DNA of 64,000 nucleotides, taken from the NCBI RefSeq assembly GCF_019904295.1, contig NZ_CP065359.1, forward strand, positions 1,079,001 through 1,143,000, read 5' to 3'. This DNA comes from Ruegeria sp. SCSIO 43209. GTDB taxonomy: Bacteria; Pseudomonadota; Alphaproteobacteria; Rhodobacterales; Rhodobacteraceae. Below the pieces are notes generated by a model that had not been told where the DNA came from, made no database searches, and saw only the letters and a list, made by a program, of their open reading frames with translations. Made by a program: the position numbers and the translations under genes. Below, one piece after another: positions 1-7,503 of this stretch (positions are counted from its first letter, which is position 1; the number at the start of each line of letters is the position of its first letter).

Positions 1-1082
1 TCCCAATACTTCTCTGGCACTGGATTGATCCACAGGTTCGATGTCCACTGTTCGCGTGCACGGCCCAGCCAGACTTGGCCAGATTCCTGGTTCCAATGCT
101 CATTTGCACCACCGGGATAAGCGATCTCGTAAGGACTCATCGAGGCATCGCCGACAAAGATGCATTTGTAGTCCGGCCCGTATGTGCGCAAGACCTCGTG
201 CGTCGGAGTTTGCTGATCCCAGCGGCGGCGATTGTCGCGCCAGACGCCTTCATAGAGGCAATTGTGGAAGTAGTAGTATTCCAGATGTTTGAATTCGGTT
301 CGGGCCGCTGAGAACAGTTCTTCGACGACCTTGATATGCGGGTCCATCGATCCGCCCACGTCCAGAAACAAAAGCACTTTGACGGCGTTGTGTCGTTCGG
401 GTCGGGTTTTGACATCCAGATAGCCGTGTTCAGCCGTAGCTCTGATCGTTCCATCCAGATCAAGCTCTTCCGCGGCACCTTCACGCGCCCAGCGGCGCAG
501 GCGTTTCAAGGCAACCTTGATGTTCCGGGTGCCCAGTTCAACAGTGTCATCTAAGTTCTTGAATTCGCGCTTGTCCCAGACCTTTACGGCACGCTGATGG
601 CGGCTTTCTTTCTGGCCGATGCGCACGCCTTCGGGGTTGTAGCCATAGGCACCGAAAGGTGAGGTGCCCGCGGTGCCGATCCACTTGTTACCGCCCTGAT
701 GGCGACCCTGTTGGTCCTTGAGGCGCTCGCGTAGCGTCTCCATCAGTTTATCAAAGCCACCAAGCGCCTCGATCTCGGCTTTTTCTTCATCCGACAGGTG
801 CTTTTCGGCCATCTTTGCAAGCCACTCGGCAGGAATATCGACCGCCTCGAGTACTTGATCGAAACTGATTTCACCCAACCCTTCGAAACTGGCGGCAAAG
901 GCACGGTCGAACTTGTCGATGTTGCGCTCGTCTTTCACCATCGAAACGCGGGCGAGATAGTAAAACGCCTCGACATCGTATGTCGCCAAGCCCTTTTTCA
1001 TCCCTTCCAGAAACGTCAGGTACTCGCGCAGAGATACGGGAATGCCAGCGTTTCGGAGGTTTTCGAAGAAGGGCAGGAACAT
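1..1082 (-). CDS. VWA domain protein (CoxE-like), partial at C-terminus
   Basis: The reading frame is open from an ATG at 1082 to the window edge, so the C-terminus is missing. The visible 360 residues begin MFLPFFENLRNAG and carry a long helical N-terminal half. A von Willebrand A region follows, with a MIDAS-like DVGGSMD motif about two thirds along. Proteins of this family (VWA_CoxE, DUF58-like) usually pair with a MoxR AAA+ ATPase as a chaperone that inserts cofactors or assembles complexes. A moxR gene lies 2 kb upstream on the same strand (3162–4007), which supports that role. The target complex is not evident. The start lies 4 bp after the stop of a 55-residue membrane protein, so the two are likely co-transcribed. 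Confidence 0.85.
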   Translation of the reverse strand, partial: MFLPFFENLRNAGIPVSLREYLTFLEGMKKGLATYDVEAFYYLARVSMVKDERNIDKFDRAFAASFEGLGEISFDQVLEAVDIPAEWLAKMAEKHLSDEEKAEIEALGGFDKLMETLRERLKDQQGRHQGGNKWIGTAGTSPFGAYGYNPEGVRIGQKESRHQRAVKVWDKREFKNLDDTVELGTRNIKVALKRLRRWAREGAAEELDLDGTIRATAEHGYLDVKTRPERHNAVKVLLFLDVGGSMDPHIKVVEELFSAARTEFKHLEYYYFHNCLYEGVWRDNRRRWDQQTPTHEVLRTYGPDYKCIFVGDASMSPYEIAYPGGANEHWNQESGQVWLGRAREQWTSNLWINPVPEKYW

Positions 1083-1086
1083 CGTT

Positions 1087-1254
1087 CTATACCAGGCGGA
1101 CAATGACCAGTGAAATCACCAGCCCGACCAACGCAAAGGCAATGCCGTAGCCCGCAGCGTATTGCGCCATATCCGCACCGCTTCCGTTACGTTTGCGTGC
1201 TGTCAACGCGCCCAGAATCGCGCCCAGAATAGCCATGCCCAGAACCACTATCAT
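1087..1254 (-). CDS. Small membrane protein, 55 aa, function unknown
   Basis: This short frame starts MIVVLGMAILGAILGAL and ends ISLVIVRLV. It has two hydrophobic segments, at about residues 2–18 and 33–54, separated by a short polar piece with basic residues (TARKRNGSG), so it should be a two-pass inner-membrane protein. It fits exactly between the DUF2927 lipoprotein gene (6 bp gap) and the VWA gene (4 bp gap), which argues that it is a real, co-translated gene. I do not recognise a characterised family. Similar small proteins sit next to MoxR/VWA genes in Rhodobacterales, so a membrane anchor or accessory role there is a guess. Confidence 0.7.
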   Translation of the reverse strand: MIVVLGMAILGAILGALTARKRNGSGADMAQYAAGYGIAFALVGLVISLVIVRLV

Positions 1255-1260
1255 GTGACG

Positions 1261-2625
1261 TTATCCACCCGTGCTTGTGGCGGCTGACTGCGCGATGTCT
1301 TGTGTGACCGAGCGCACCACCAAATCCGAGCCGAAGCCGTAACGTGCCCATCCGATACTGTCCAGCCGAACGCGACGTGCCTGATCTAGTTGACCGGACT
1401 GCCGCAGTGCCTCGGATTTGAGCAGCAGCAGGGTGGCCAGAAGGGCGGCGTCCTCGGCCTTGGTCATGACATTGATTGCTTTGTTCAATTCGGGCAGGGC
1501 CTCGGTGCCCTGACCCTGTGCCAAAGCAAAGGCTGCGGTTTGTGCCGTGATATGAGCGCGCTGAATTTCTGTTCCCGGGGTGGCGTTCAGGTATTTCAGG
1601 GCAATTTCATATTGCTGCTGCGCCGCCTCGGGGTCGTCGAATTGCCCCATGCGCCCCAGCAGATAATGCGGATAGGCGCGGCGGTGGTCGGTCCAGCCTT
1701 GCTGTTGACCAATTCGCGCTGCCTCGTTCGCAGCGTTAACGCGCTTGGCCGTACCAGCGCCAGCCCCCAAAGCGCGTTGAACTGCATTAATCCACGCCCG
1801 AGGTGTCTCAGTAACCTGTTGTGGCGCAACCCGATCCCCTCTGGGGTTCAGCCGGCTGAGTACGCCGGGCAGAACCGCTGCCACCTGTTCGCGTGTCATG
1901 CCATTTTGCAACTCAGGCGCATAGGCTGCGCGCAGGATCAACATGTCGAATCCGGTCAGAACCGTGTGGAAATTGTCGTCGTTGAATACTGAATCGGTTA
2001 GGCGATAGAGGTCGTTCAGAGGTCCAAGTGCCTGAGCCAATTCTTCATGCAGGCAGTCCCGAATTTCCTGTGGGCTGGCATCGTAGGGGATGAATATCCC
2101 GATCCGTTCACGTTTTCGCAGTTCGGTCCAGTTGCTTTTGCTTTTGCGCCTGTCACGGCGGTATTCTTCCAGACTTGAAGAGTTGGGCACGACGAAACAG
2201 GCGGCCTGCGGCAGGATGCGGCGGATCTGTTTCTGGCTTACAGCCTCGATCGTGATGTTCGCCTGACCCTCTGGAATCTGCCGGATGTCGATCTTCGCCT
2301 CACGTTGCAACCGGGTCAGTAGCCGGCTCAGGTCGGTCTGCATCGTTGGTGGCGGTGTCCCAGTCAGACGCACCGTGATGGGTCCATCAAACCGGGTGAA
2401 AACGGGCAACTCTGCGCCGCTCTCAAGTGCGAAATGCAGCGATAGGAAATCTGCGGCGATGTTCTTGTTTGAGCGGGCAGGCGGGCTTGGACGAGCAGCG
2501 CCGAAGGATTTAGACGGCGGTAGCGATGCTTCAATTACCTGGGTACGGGTCGGCGTCTCGATCCGGTCGACCGTGGTGCAGGCAGACAGCGCCGCCAGAA
2601 GTAGGGTTGCGCCTAAAAGCCTCAT
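1261..2625 (-). CDS. DUF2927 domain lipoprotein
   Basis: A 454-residue protein with a type II (lipoprotein) signal peptide: a hydrophobic N-terminus ending in a lipobox, LSAC, with the acylated Cys at residue 16. The region around residues 65–275 matches what I know as DUF2927, including FVVPNSSS and the HEELAQALGP stretch, which resembles a metallopeptidase-like HE.. helix without a clear second ligand. The C-terminal third looks like TPR-type helices (about 300–440). It should be anchored in the envelope. Its start overlaps the end of the GNAT gene by 4 bp (ATGA), indicating translational coupling in the moxR–GNAT–DUF2927–VWA strand. No molecular function is known for the domain. Confidence 0.8.
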   Translation of the reverse strand: MRLLGATLLLAALSACTTVDRIETPTRTQVIEASLPPSKSFGAARPSPPARSNKNIAADFLSLHFALESGAELPVFTRFDGPITVRLTGTPPPTMQTDLSRLLTRLQREAKIDIRQIPEGQANITIEAVSQKQIRRILPQAACFVVPNSSSLEEYRRDRRKSKSNWTELRKRERIGIFIPYDASPQEIRDCLHEELAQALGPLNDLYRLTDSVFNDDNFHTVLTGFDMLILRAAYAPELQNGMTREQVAAVLPGVLSRLNPRGDRVAPQQVTETPRAWINAVQRALGAGAGTAKRVNAANEAARIGQQQGWTDHRRAYPHYLLGRMGQFDDPEAAQQQYEIALKYLNATPGTEIQRAHITAQTAAFALAQGQGTEALPELNKAINVMTKAEDAALLATLLLLKSEALRQSGQLDQARRVRLDSIGWARYGFGSDLVVRSVTQDIAQSAATSTGG

Positions 2626-3071
2626 GGTCGCTGATACTTCAGGAACGGCGACAACTTGCCGATGCGGTCATAGAGTTTGCGTGCGGTATGGTTGTTTTCC
2701 TGCGTCAGCCAATAGACTGAGGGGGCTTTCTGCCTGTCCGCTTCTTCATAGACGGCCTCAATCAGGGCGCGTCCAACTCCGGTGCCTCTCGCTTCTGGGC
2801 GGGCATAGAGATCCTGCAGATAGCAGACACTTTCTTCCTTCCAGGCGTGGCGATGAAACAGGTAGTGGGTCAGTCCAAGCAGTTGCCCATCCAAATCCGC
2901 GACAAAACAGGAAAAGTCATTCGGATCATCACCTAAGAGCCGCGCAAAGGTGCTTTGGAAAGTCGAATCCGGCACTTCGGTTTCATAAAATGCCAGGTAG
3001 TCACGCCACATTTCGGCCCATTGATCCCGGTCTTCTGGTCGCAAGGGGCGAATTGTGAGGGCGTTAGACAT
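2622..3071 (-). CDS. GNAT family N-acetyltransferase
   Basis: A 149-residue single-domain acetyltransferase of the GNAT fold. The acetyl-CoA binding loop is visible as ARPEARGTGVGRALIEA (roughly residues 90–106), followed by the typical C-terminal element with YWLTQENNHTARKLYDRIG. Length is normal for the family. The acceptor is unknown; the sequence resembles small-molecule or amine acetyltransferases rather than the ribosomal RimI type. It is the second gene of the minus-strand group after moxR and overlaps the downstream lipoprotein gene by 4 bp. Confidence 0.85.
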   Translation of the reverse strand: MSNALTIRPLRPEDRDQWAEMWRDYLAFYETEVPDSTFQSTFARLLGDDPNDFSCFVADLDGQLLGLTHYLFHRHAWKEESVCYLQDLYARPEARGTGVGRALIEAVYEEADRQKAPSVYWLTQENNHTARKLYDRIGKLSPFLKYQRP

Positions 3072-3161
3072 TTTATTATTTCCTGCTCTGGAGGCCCGAT
3101 TGGCGCGGGGTCTTTCGTTGATGTAATGCTGACACTCGACCGTACCGATGACAAGCTGTGA

Positions 3162-4007
3162 TCACCGCTTGCTACGCGCCATGAAGGCCAGCCTTTCAAA
3201 CAGGTGTACGTCCTGCTCATTTTTTAGAAGCGCACCATGTAGCTTGGGCAGTGCATTCACACCGTCGCGTTTAAGGTCCTCAGCGCTCAAGTCCTCAGCC
3301 AAGAGCAGTTTCAGCCAGTCCAGCACTTCCGAGGTCGAGGGCTTTTTCTTCAAACCTTGCGTTTCGCGGATTTCGTAGAACTGGGTCAGCGCGGTGGTCA
3401 GCAGCGCATCTTTGATGCCGGGGTGATGGACTTCGACGATACGGCGCATCGTGGCTTCGTCTGGAAAGCGGATGTAGTGAAAGAAGCAGCGGCGCAGGAA
3501 TGCGTCAGGTAGTTCCTTTTCGTTGTTCGACGTGATTATGACGATAGGACGGTTCTTGGCACGGATCGTCTCGCCAGTCTCGTAGACGTGGAACTCCATC
3601 TTATCGAGTTCTTGCAGCAGGTCGTTCGGAAACTCGATATCAGCCTTGTCGATCTCGTCGATCAGTAGCACAACCTTTTCATCCGCATCGAATGCCTGCC
3701 ATAGCTTCCCCTTGCGAATATAGTTCGAGACATCATGCACGCGCTCATCACCTAGCTGACTGTCACGTAGACGGCTGACCGCATCGTATTCATACAGTCC
3801 CTGCTGCGCGCGCGTTGTGGATTTCACGTTCCACTCAATCATTGTCAGCCCCAGCGCGCCTGCGACCTGTTTCGCCAGCTCGGTTTTGCCGGTTCCGGGT
3901 TCGCCCTTGACAAGCAGCGGGCGTTCCAGCGTGACGGCGGCGTTCACGGCAATGTTCAGATCGTCGGTGGCAACATATTCTGCGGTGCCTTGAAAACGTG
4001 CGGTCAT
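3162..4007 (-). CDS. MoxR-family AAA+ ATPase
   Basis: 281 residues from the ATG at 4007. An in-frame ATG at 4019 is possible, but the one at 4007 has a GAGGGG ribosome site just upstream and gives the usual short N-terminus before FQGT. Walker A is GEPGTGKTE (about residues 36–44). Walker B is LLIDEIDKAD, and sensor 1 lies in IIITSNNEKELPDAFLRRC. MoxR ATPases work with VWA-domain proteins to assemble or activate metalloenzymes and other complexes. The VWA partner is encoded 2 kb downstream on the same strand, with an acetyltransferase and a lipoprotein between. The substrate complex is unknown. Confidence 0.9.
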   Translation of the reverse strand: MTARFQGTAEYVATDDLNIAVNAAVTLERPLLVKGEPGTGKTELAKQVAGALGLTMIEWNVKSTTRAQQGLYEYDAVSRLRDSQLGDERVHDVSNYIRKGKLWQAFDADEKVVLLIDEIDKADIEFPNDLLQELDKMEFHVYETGETIRAKNRPIVIITSNNEKELPDAFLRRCFFHYIRFPDEATMRRIVEVHHPGIKDALLTTALTQFYEIRETQGLKKKPSTSEVLDWLKLLLAEDLSAEDLKRDGVNALPKLHGALLKNEQDVHLFERLAFMARSKR

Positions 4008-4392
4008 GGGACCCCTCATGTGGTTTCCGCGGAATGCGGGCTGGGTTTGCTCTGCTCGGGTTACAGAGAGGCAAGGTTATTTACAAGCCGGGCCGCAGCG
4101 TCGCGAGAGGATGGGATGGGCTGTAAGTCCAATCTGTTTTGGGCGATTCGTTCGGGGCGGGGTATCGCAGGGGTTGAAGCTGCCTGAAAAACGCCTTGCG
4201 AGAACCACAGAAAAACAAGGTTTTGTTGTTACAAGTCTCAATATTAGAGCAGTGGGAGTGACGCGGCGGCGAGGCATACGTTTGTGTAGTGACAATCTCT
4301 GCCCCGTCGGATAAACGCTCCGCAGAAGGGGGTGCCGAATGTCAGGTAATACAATCGCAACCGACGTTTCAGGCCATACCGAGGGAGCAAAT
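4008..4392. other. Divergent intergenic region between moxR and dksA
   Basis: 385 bp with no convincing gene. It must contain the promoters of the moxR group (minus strand) and of dksA (plus strand). An in-frame upstream extension of dksA to 4339 exists but lacks similarity to the family. I saw no clear terminator, riboswitch or long inverted repeat in it. Confidence 0.4.
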
Positions 4393-4815
4393 ATGAAGCA
4401 GGAAGTTTTTCTGCCGGAAGATTACCGTCCGGCTGAAGATGAACCTTTCATGAATGATCGCCAGCTTGAGTATTTTCGCCGCAAGCTGATGGATTGGAAG
4501 ACAGAACTACTCGCAGGCAGCCGTGATACGATCGAAGGTCTGCAGGACAACACCCGAAACATTCCCGATGTCGCTGACCGCGCAAGCGAAGAGACCGACC
4601 GTGCGCTGGAACTGCGCACTCGGGATCGTCAGCGTAAGCTGGTGGCAAAAATCGACTCGGCCCTGCGCCGGATCGAAGAAGGCGAGTATGGATATTGCGA
4701 GAAGACCGGTGATCCGATCTCGCTCAAGCGCCTGGATGCGCGTCCTATCGCGACTATGACGCTTGAGGCGCAAGAGCGTCACGAGCGCCGCGAAAAGGTC
4801 CACCGCGACGATTGA
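4393..4815 (+). CDS. dksA: RNA polymerase-binding transcription factor DksA
   Basis: 140 residues from the ATG at 4393, chosen because GAGGGAG lies 5 bp upstream and the protein then starts like other DksA proteins. DksA enters the secondary channel of RNA polymerase and, with ppGpp, adjusts initiation at rRNA and amino-acid promoters. The coiled-coil part spans about residues 20–95, with the acidic tip region in NIPDVADRASEETD. The C-terminal globular part reads GEYGYCEKTGDPISLKRL. Only one cysteine is left of the four-Cys zinc finger of E. coli DksA, as in other alphaproteobacterial homologues, so zinc binding is probably lost. A strong terminator follows at 4844–4871; the gene appears to be a single unit. 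Confidence 0.93.
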   Translation: MKQEVFLPEDYRPAEDEPFMNDRQLEYFRRKLMDWKTELLAGSRDTIEGLQDNTRNIPDVADRASEETDRALELRTRDRQRKLVAKIDSALRRIEEGEYGYCEKTGDPISLKRLDARPIATMTLEAQERHERREKVHRDD

Positions 4816-4843
4816 TCGCTGGGAAATTGCAATAAAACAACAG

Positions 4844-4871
4844 CGCCGGGGCCTGTCGCCCCGGCGTTTTT
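4844..4871 (+). terminator. Rho-independent terminator of dksA
   Basis: A perfect 8-bp stem, CGCCGGGG (4844–4851) paired with CCCCGGCG (4859–4866), has a 7-base loop and is followed directly by TTTTT (4867–4871). It lies 28 bp after the dksA stop codon. The next gene starts only 16 bp after the T run. Confidence 0.9.
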
Positions 4872-4887
4872 GCGTTATGGCAGGCCC

Positions 4888-6039
4888 ATGAATATCAATG
4901 GTCTGAATTTCTGCGTCATTGGCGGCGGCATTGGGGGCATGGCCGCGGCACTCGCACTGCGAAGTCAGGGTGCTCAGGTGACGGTTCTGGAGCAGGCCCC
5001 AGAACTGACCGAAGTTGGTGCTGGATTGCAAATCAGTGCGAACGGGATGGCGGTACTGCGTGCGCTAGGCGTAGCTGGTAAGGTGCCGGAGGCCGGACAA
5101 ATCTCGGGTGGGACCGTTTTGCGCGATTACCGTAATGGGCGCGTGATCAGTCGGGTCCCGGTCCCTGCCGCTGGGTCGACTTACTATTATCACCGGGCAG
5201 ATCTGCTGGACCTGTTACACAAAGCCGCCTTGCGCTCTGGGGTGGATATTCGGCTGGATGCACCTGTCGCCACGGTTCATAAACACCCAAGCGAAGCCGA
5301 GATCGTTCTGGAAAGCGGCGAAAGGCTGCGTGCGGAATGCGCGATCGCCGCAGACGGTGGGCGTAGCGCTATCCGCCCGATCTTGAATGGCCCCGAGATC
5401 CCGGTGTTCAGCCGTCAGGTTGCCTGGCGAGCAACGATCCCCTGGACCCAGCGAGAAGAATTGCCATGCGCGTCCTTGACGATGGGGCCAGGCCGACACG
5501 TGGTAACTTACCCGCTGCGCGATCAACGCCTCGTGAACTTCGTGGCCATAGAAGAGCGTTCCGACTGGCAAGAGGAAGGCTGGCGACGTCAGGGTGATCC
5601 CGACGACCTGCGAACCCGGTTCGCCGATTTTGGCGGACCGGTTGGTGACATATTGTCAAAGATTGACGAGGTTCACCTTTGGGCGCTGTTTCTGCGCCCC
5701 GTGGCGCAAATCTGGCAGAATGGGCGATTGGCCTTGCTTGGGGATGCGGCGCACCCGACGTTGCCTTTTATGGCCCAAGGAGCTTGCCTAGCACTAGAAG
5801 ATGCCTGGGTCCTGACACGCGCGTTCCAGGACAACTCAGGCGTCGCCCGTGCATTGGCTACCTATGAAGCCACTCGACGACCGCGTGCCAGGCAAGTGGT
5901 TGGCGCCGCAGGCGCAAATGCGCGTAATTTCCACCTTCGTGGGCCAATGAGGCTGGCCGCACAGGCCGCCTTAATGGCGGTTGGTCCACGCTTGGCACGG
6001 CGCTACGAGTGGATCTATAGCTACGACGCGACCGCGTAA
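4888..6039 (+). CDS. FAD-dependent aromatic monooxygenase (salicylate hydroxylase-like)
   Basis: 383 residues from the ATG at 4888; a longer frame exists but would start inside the dksA terminator. The N-terminus has the FAD-binding GGGIGGMAAALAL motif. The DG motif region is AADGGRSAIR (around residue 155), and the second FAD motif GDAAHPTLPFMAQGA is near residue 285. This is the class A flavoprotein monooxygenase pattern, closest in feel to 3-hydroxybenzoate 6-hydroxylase or salicylate hydroxylase, which hydroxylate aromatic acids using NAD(P)H. No ring-cleavage genes are nearby, so the substrate is open. It stands alone, tail-to-tail with xth (4 bp apart). Confidence 0.85.
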   Translation: MNINGLNFCVIGGGIGGMAAALALRSQGAQVTVLEQAPELTEVGAGLQISANGMAVLRALGVAGKVPEAGQISGGTVLRDYRNGRVISRVPVPAAGSTYYYHRADLLDLLHKAALRSGVDIRLDAPVATVHKHPSEAEIVLESGERLRAECAIAADGGRSAIRPILNGPEIPVFSRQVAWRATIPWTQREELPCASLTMGPGRHVVTYPLRDQRLVNFVAIEERSDWQEEGWRRQGDPDDLRTRFADFGGPVGDILSKIDEVHLWALFLRPVAQIWQNGRLALLGDAAHPTLPFMAQGACLALEDAWVLTRAFQDNSGVARALATYEATRRPRARQVVGAAGANARNFHLRGPMRLAAQAALMAVGPRLARRYEWIYSYDATA

Positions 6040-6043
6040 GCGT

Positions 6044-6823
6044 TCACAGGTCGAGATCAACCCAGACCGGCACATGGTCCGAAGGTTTTTCGTGCCCCCT
6101 CACTTCGGCATCGATCCTGCAATCACGCATCAAATCCGCAGCTTGCGGCGTCAGAAGAAAGTGATCGATGCGAATCCCGTCGTTTCTGTTCCACGCGCCA
6201 GCTTGATAATCCCAGAATGAGTAATGACCGGGGCCTTGCGTTCGAGCGCGAAATGCTTCGGTGAAGCCCAGATTAAATATCTTGCGAAATGCTGCACGGC
6301 TTTCGGGCCGAAACAACGCATCCTCGCGCCAGGCGTCGGGGCGCTTGGCATCTTCGGCCTGCGGAATAATATTGTAATCCCCGGCCATCAATGCGGGTTC
6401 CTCTGATGCCATCAAATCGCGGGCACGATCATAGAGGCGCTCCATCCACTCAAGCTTGTAGTCATATTTCGGCCCCGGCACCGGATTACCATTTGGCAGA
6501 TACAATCCGCAGATGCGCAGTGCTCTCTTTCCTATGACAGTGGCTTCGATCCAGCGCGCCTGTTCATCACTTTCATCACCGGGCAACCCACGGGAGACAT
6601 CCTCAAGCGGCAATTTCGAAAGGATTGCAACGCCGTTGAAGCTCTTTTGCCCGTGGGTTTCAACGTTATATCCGCGCTCCTCGAAAATCTCGCGGGGGAA
6701 ATTCTCATCGATTGATTTGATTTCCTGCAGCAACACGACATCGGGCTGCGCCTCATCCAACCAGCGAGGTAACGCCTCGGCGCGTGCCTTGATACCGTTG
6801 ATGTTGAATGTGGCGATTTTCAT
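6044..6823 (-). CDS. xth: Exodeoxyribonuclease III
   Basis: 259 residues, the usual length for the ExoIII/AP endonuclease family. It begins MKIATFNINGIKAR; the metal-binding Glu is in LLQEIKS, the catalytic Asp-Asn in GDYNIIP, and the C-terminal Asp-His pair in SDHVPVW. The enzyme removes 3'-blocking groups and cleaves abasic sites in base-excision repair. It is transcribed alone on the minus strand. The region upstream of its start (6824–7103) is rich in inverted repeats. Confidence 0.95.
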   Translation of the reverse strand: MKIATFNINGIKARAEALPRWLDEAQPDVVLLQEIKSIDENFPREIFEERGYNVETHGQKSFNGVAILSKLPLEDVSRGLPGDESDEQARWIEATVIGKRALRICGLYLPNGNPVPGPKYDYKLEWMERLYDRARDLMASEEPALMAGDYNIIPQAEDAKRPDAWREDALFRPESRAAFRKIFNLGFTEAFRARTQGPGHYSFWDYQAGAWNRNDGIRIDHFLLTPQAADLMRDCRIDAEVRGHEKPSDHVPVWVDLDL

Positions 6824-6871
6824 GCGTGATCCTCCGGTGCCATTGGCAACCTATCGCGCAGAATACACGCA

Positions 6872-6886
6872 ACGGCAAGTTGCCGT
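6872..6886. repeat. Short perfect inverted repeat upstream of xth
   Basis: ACGGCAA (6872–6878) pairs with TTGCCGT (6880–6886) around one base. It lies 49 bp upstream of the xth start, so it could be an operator, or a structure in the 5' leader. No T run follows on either strand. Confidence 0.4.
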
Positions 6887-6894
6887 ACAAGTTA

Positions 6895-6939
6895 GCGAGG
6901 CTCTGCCTCGCGCTCCGAGGTATTTTGGGCCAGATGAAG
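6895..6939 (+). repeat. Intergenic repeat element, copy A (hairpin plus conserved box)
   Basis: A perfect hairpin GCGAGGC–TCT–GCCTCGC (6895–6911) is followed five bases later by the conserved box GAGGTATTT-N2-GGCCAGATGAAG (6917–6939). The same box occurs at 7051–7074 (opposite strand), 39909–39930 and 57652–57674. In copies A, B and C a hairpin with a TCT or TTT loop comes before the box. Copy A is in the gap upstream of xth, not at a gene end on its own strand. Confidence 0.75.
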
Positions 6940-7015
6940 AAACGGATTCTTAACCATATTCGTCAAAACTGAGTATGCGGTACAGGCGGAGGCGCCGATG
7001 ACCGCGCCAGGTGAA

Positions 7016-7042
7016 GCTCTCTGACTTTGACTGTCAGAGAGC
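7016..7042. repeat. Perfect 10-bp stem-loop between repeat copies A and B
   Basis: GCTCTCTGAC (7016–7025) pairs fully with GTCAGAGAGC (7033–7042) around the loop TTTGACT. It sits between the two inverted copies of the intergenic repeat. There is no T run beside it, so it is not a classical terminator on either strand. Confidence 0.6.
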
Positions 7043-7050
7043 GGATCCCT

Positions 7051-7097
7051 CTTCATCTGGCTAAAAATACCTTGGGGGTGTGGGGGCAAAGCCCCCA
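7051..7097 (-). repeat. Intergenic repeat element, copy B, after erpA
   Basis: Read on the minus strand directly after the erpA stop: hairpin TGGGGGC–TTT–GCCCCCA (7097–7081), then CACCCCC and the box AAGGTATTT-N2-AGCCAGATGAAG ending at 7051. This is the same order (gene stop, GGGGGC hairpin, box) as copy C after anmK, so the element may serve as the 3' end of the transcript. It is inverted relative to copy A. Confidence 0.75.
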
Positions 7098-7103
7098 CCG
7101 GAG

Positions 7104-7427
7104 CTACATCGAGAACGATGTGCCACAGCCGCAGGACGAGGTGGCGTTGGGGTTCTCAATCACGAAGCGCGCGCCGATGAGTTCCTGTGTGAAATCAATT
7201 ACCGCGTTCTCCAGAAACGGCAGAGAGATCGAGTCGACGATGACCTTTTGGCCTTTGCCCTCTAGCACCAAATCGTCCTCTTTCGGCACATCCAGGGCGA
7301 TCTCATATTGAAATCCGGAACATCCGCCACCCTCCACAGCGACACGCAGGGCCTGGCCCTGATCTGCGGCACCGATTTCGGCCAGGCGTTCAAAGGCGCG
7401 TTCTGTGACTGTTGGGGGCAGATTCAT
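7104..7427 (-). CDS. erpA: Iron–sulfur cluster insertion protein, A-type (ErpA/IscA family)
   Basis: 107 residues from the ATG at 7427, which has GGAGA six bases upstream; an upstream TTG at 7439 is less likely. The three conserved cysteines that hold the cluster are visible: GGGCSGFQY and the C-terminal SSCGCGTSF. A-type carriers take Fe–S clusters from the scaffold and deliver them to apoproteins. It is not next to an suf or isc operon here and is transcribed alone, divergently from dgt, as is typical for the stand-alone ErpA type. Confidence 0.88.
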   Translation of the reverse strand: MNLPPTVTERAFERLAEIGAADQGQALRVAVEGGGCSGFQYEIALDVPKEDDLVLEGKGQKVIVDSISLPFLENAVIDFTQELIGARFVIENPNATSSCGCGTSFSM

Positions 7428-7463
7428 GCCGGTCTCCAAAGGTTTATTTCCTTAGCATCGTAC

Positions 7464-7492
7464 AATATATGGAACCTGACGACAGGCGACAA
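7464..7492 (-). promoter_or_regulatory. Candidate sigma-70 promoter of erpA
   Basis: On the minus strand, TTGTCG (7492–7487), a 17-bp spacer and TATATT (7469–7464) form a good match to a housekeeping promoter. Start of transcription would fall near 7457, about 30 bases before the erpA ATG. This is read from sequence only. Confidence 0.45.
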
Positions 7493-7503
7493 GGACAAGA
7501 CCT

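Noticed and set aside
2285..3058. Plus-strand open frame of 257 codons
   Set aside because: It lies antisense across the DUF2927 and GNAT genes, has Arg/Ser/Pro-heavy shadow composition and no recognisable domain.
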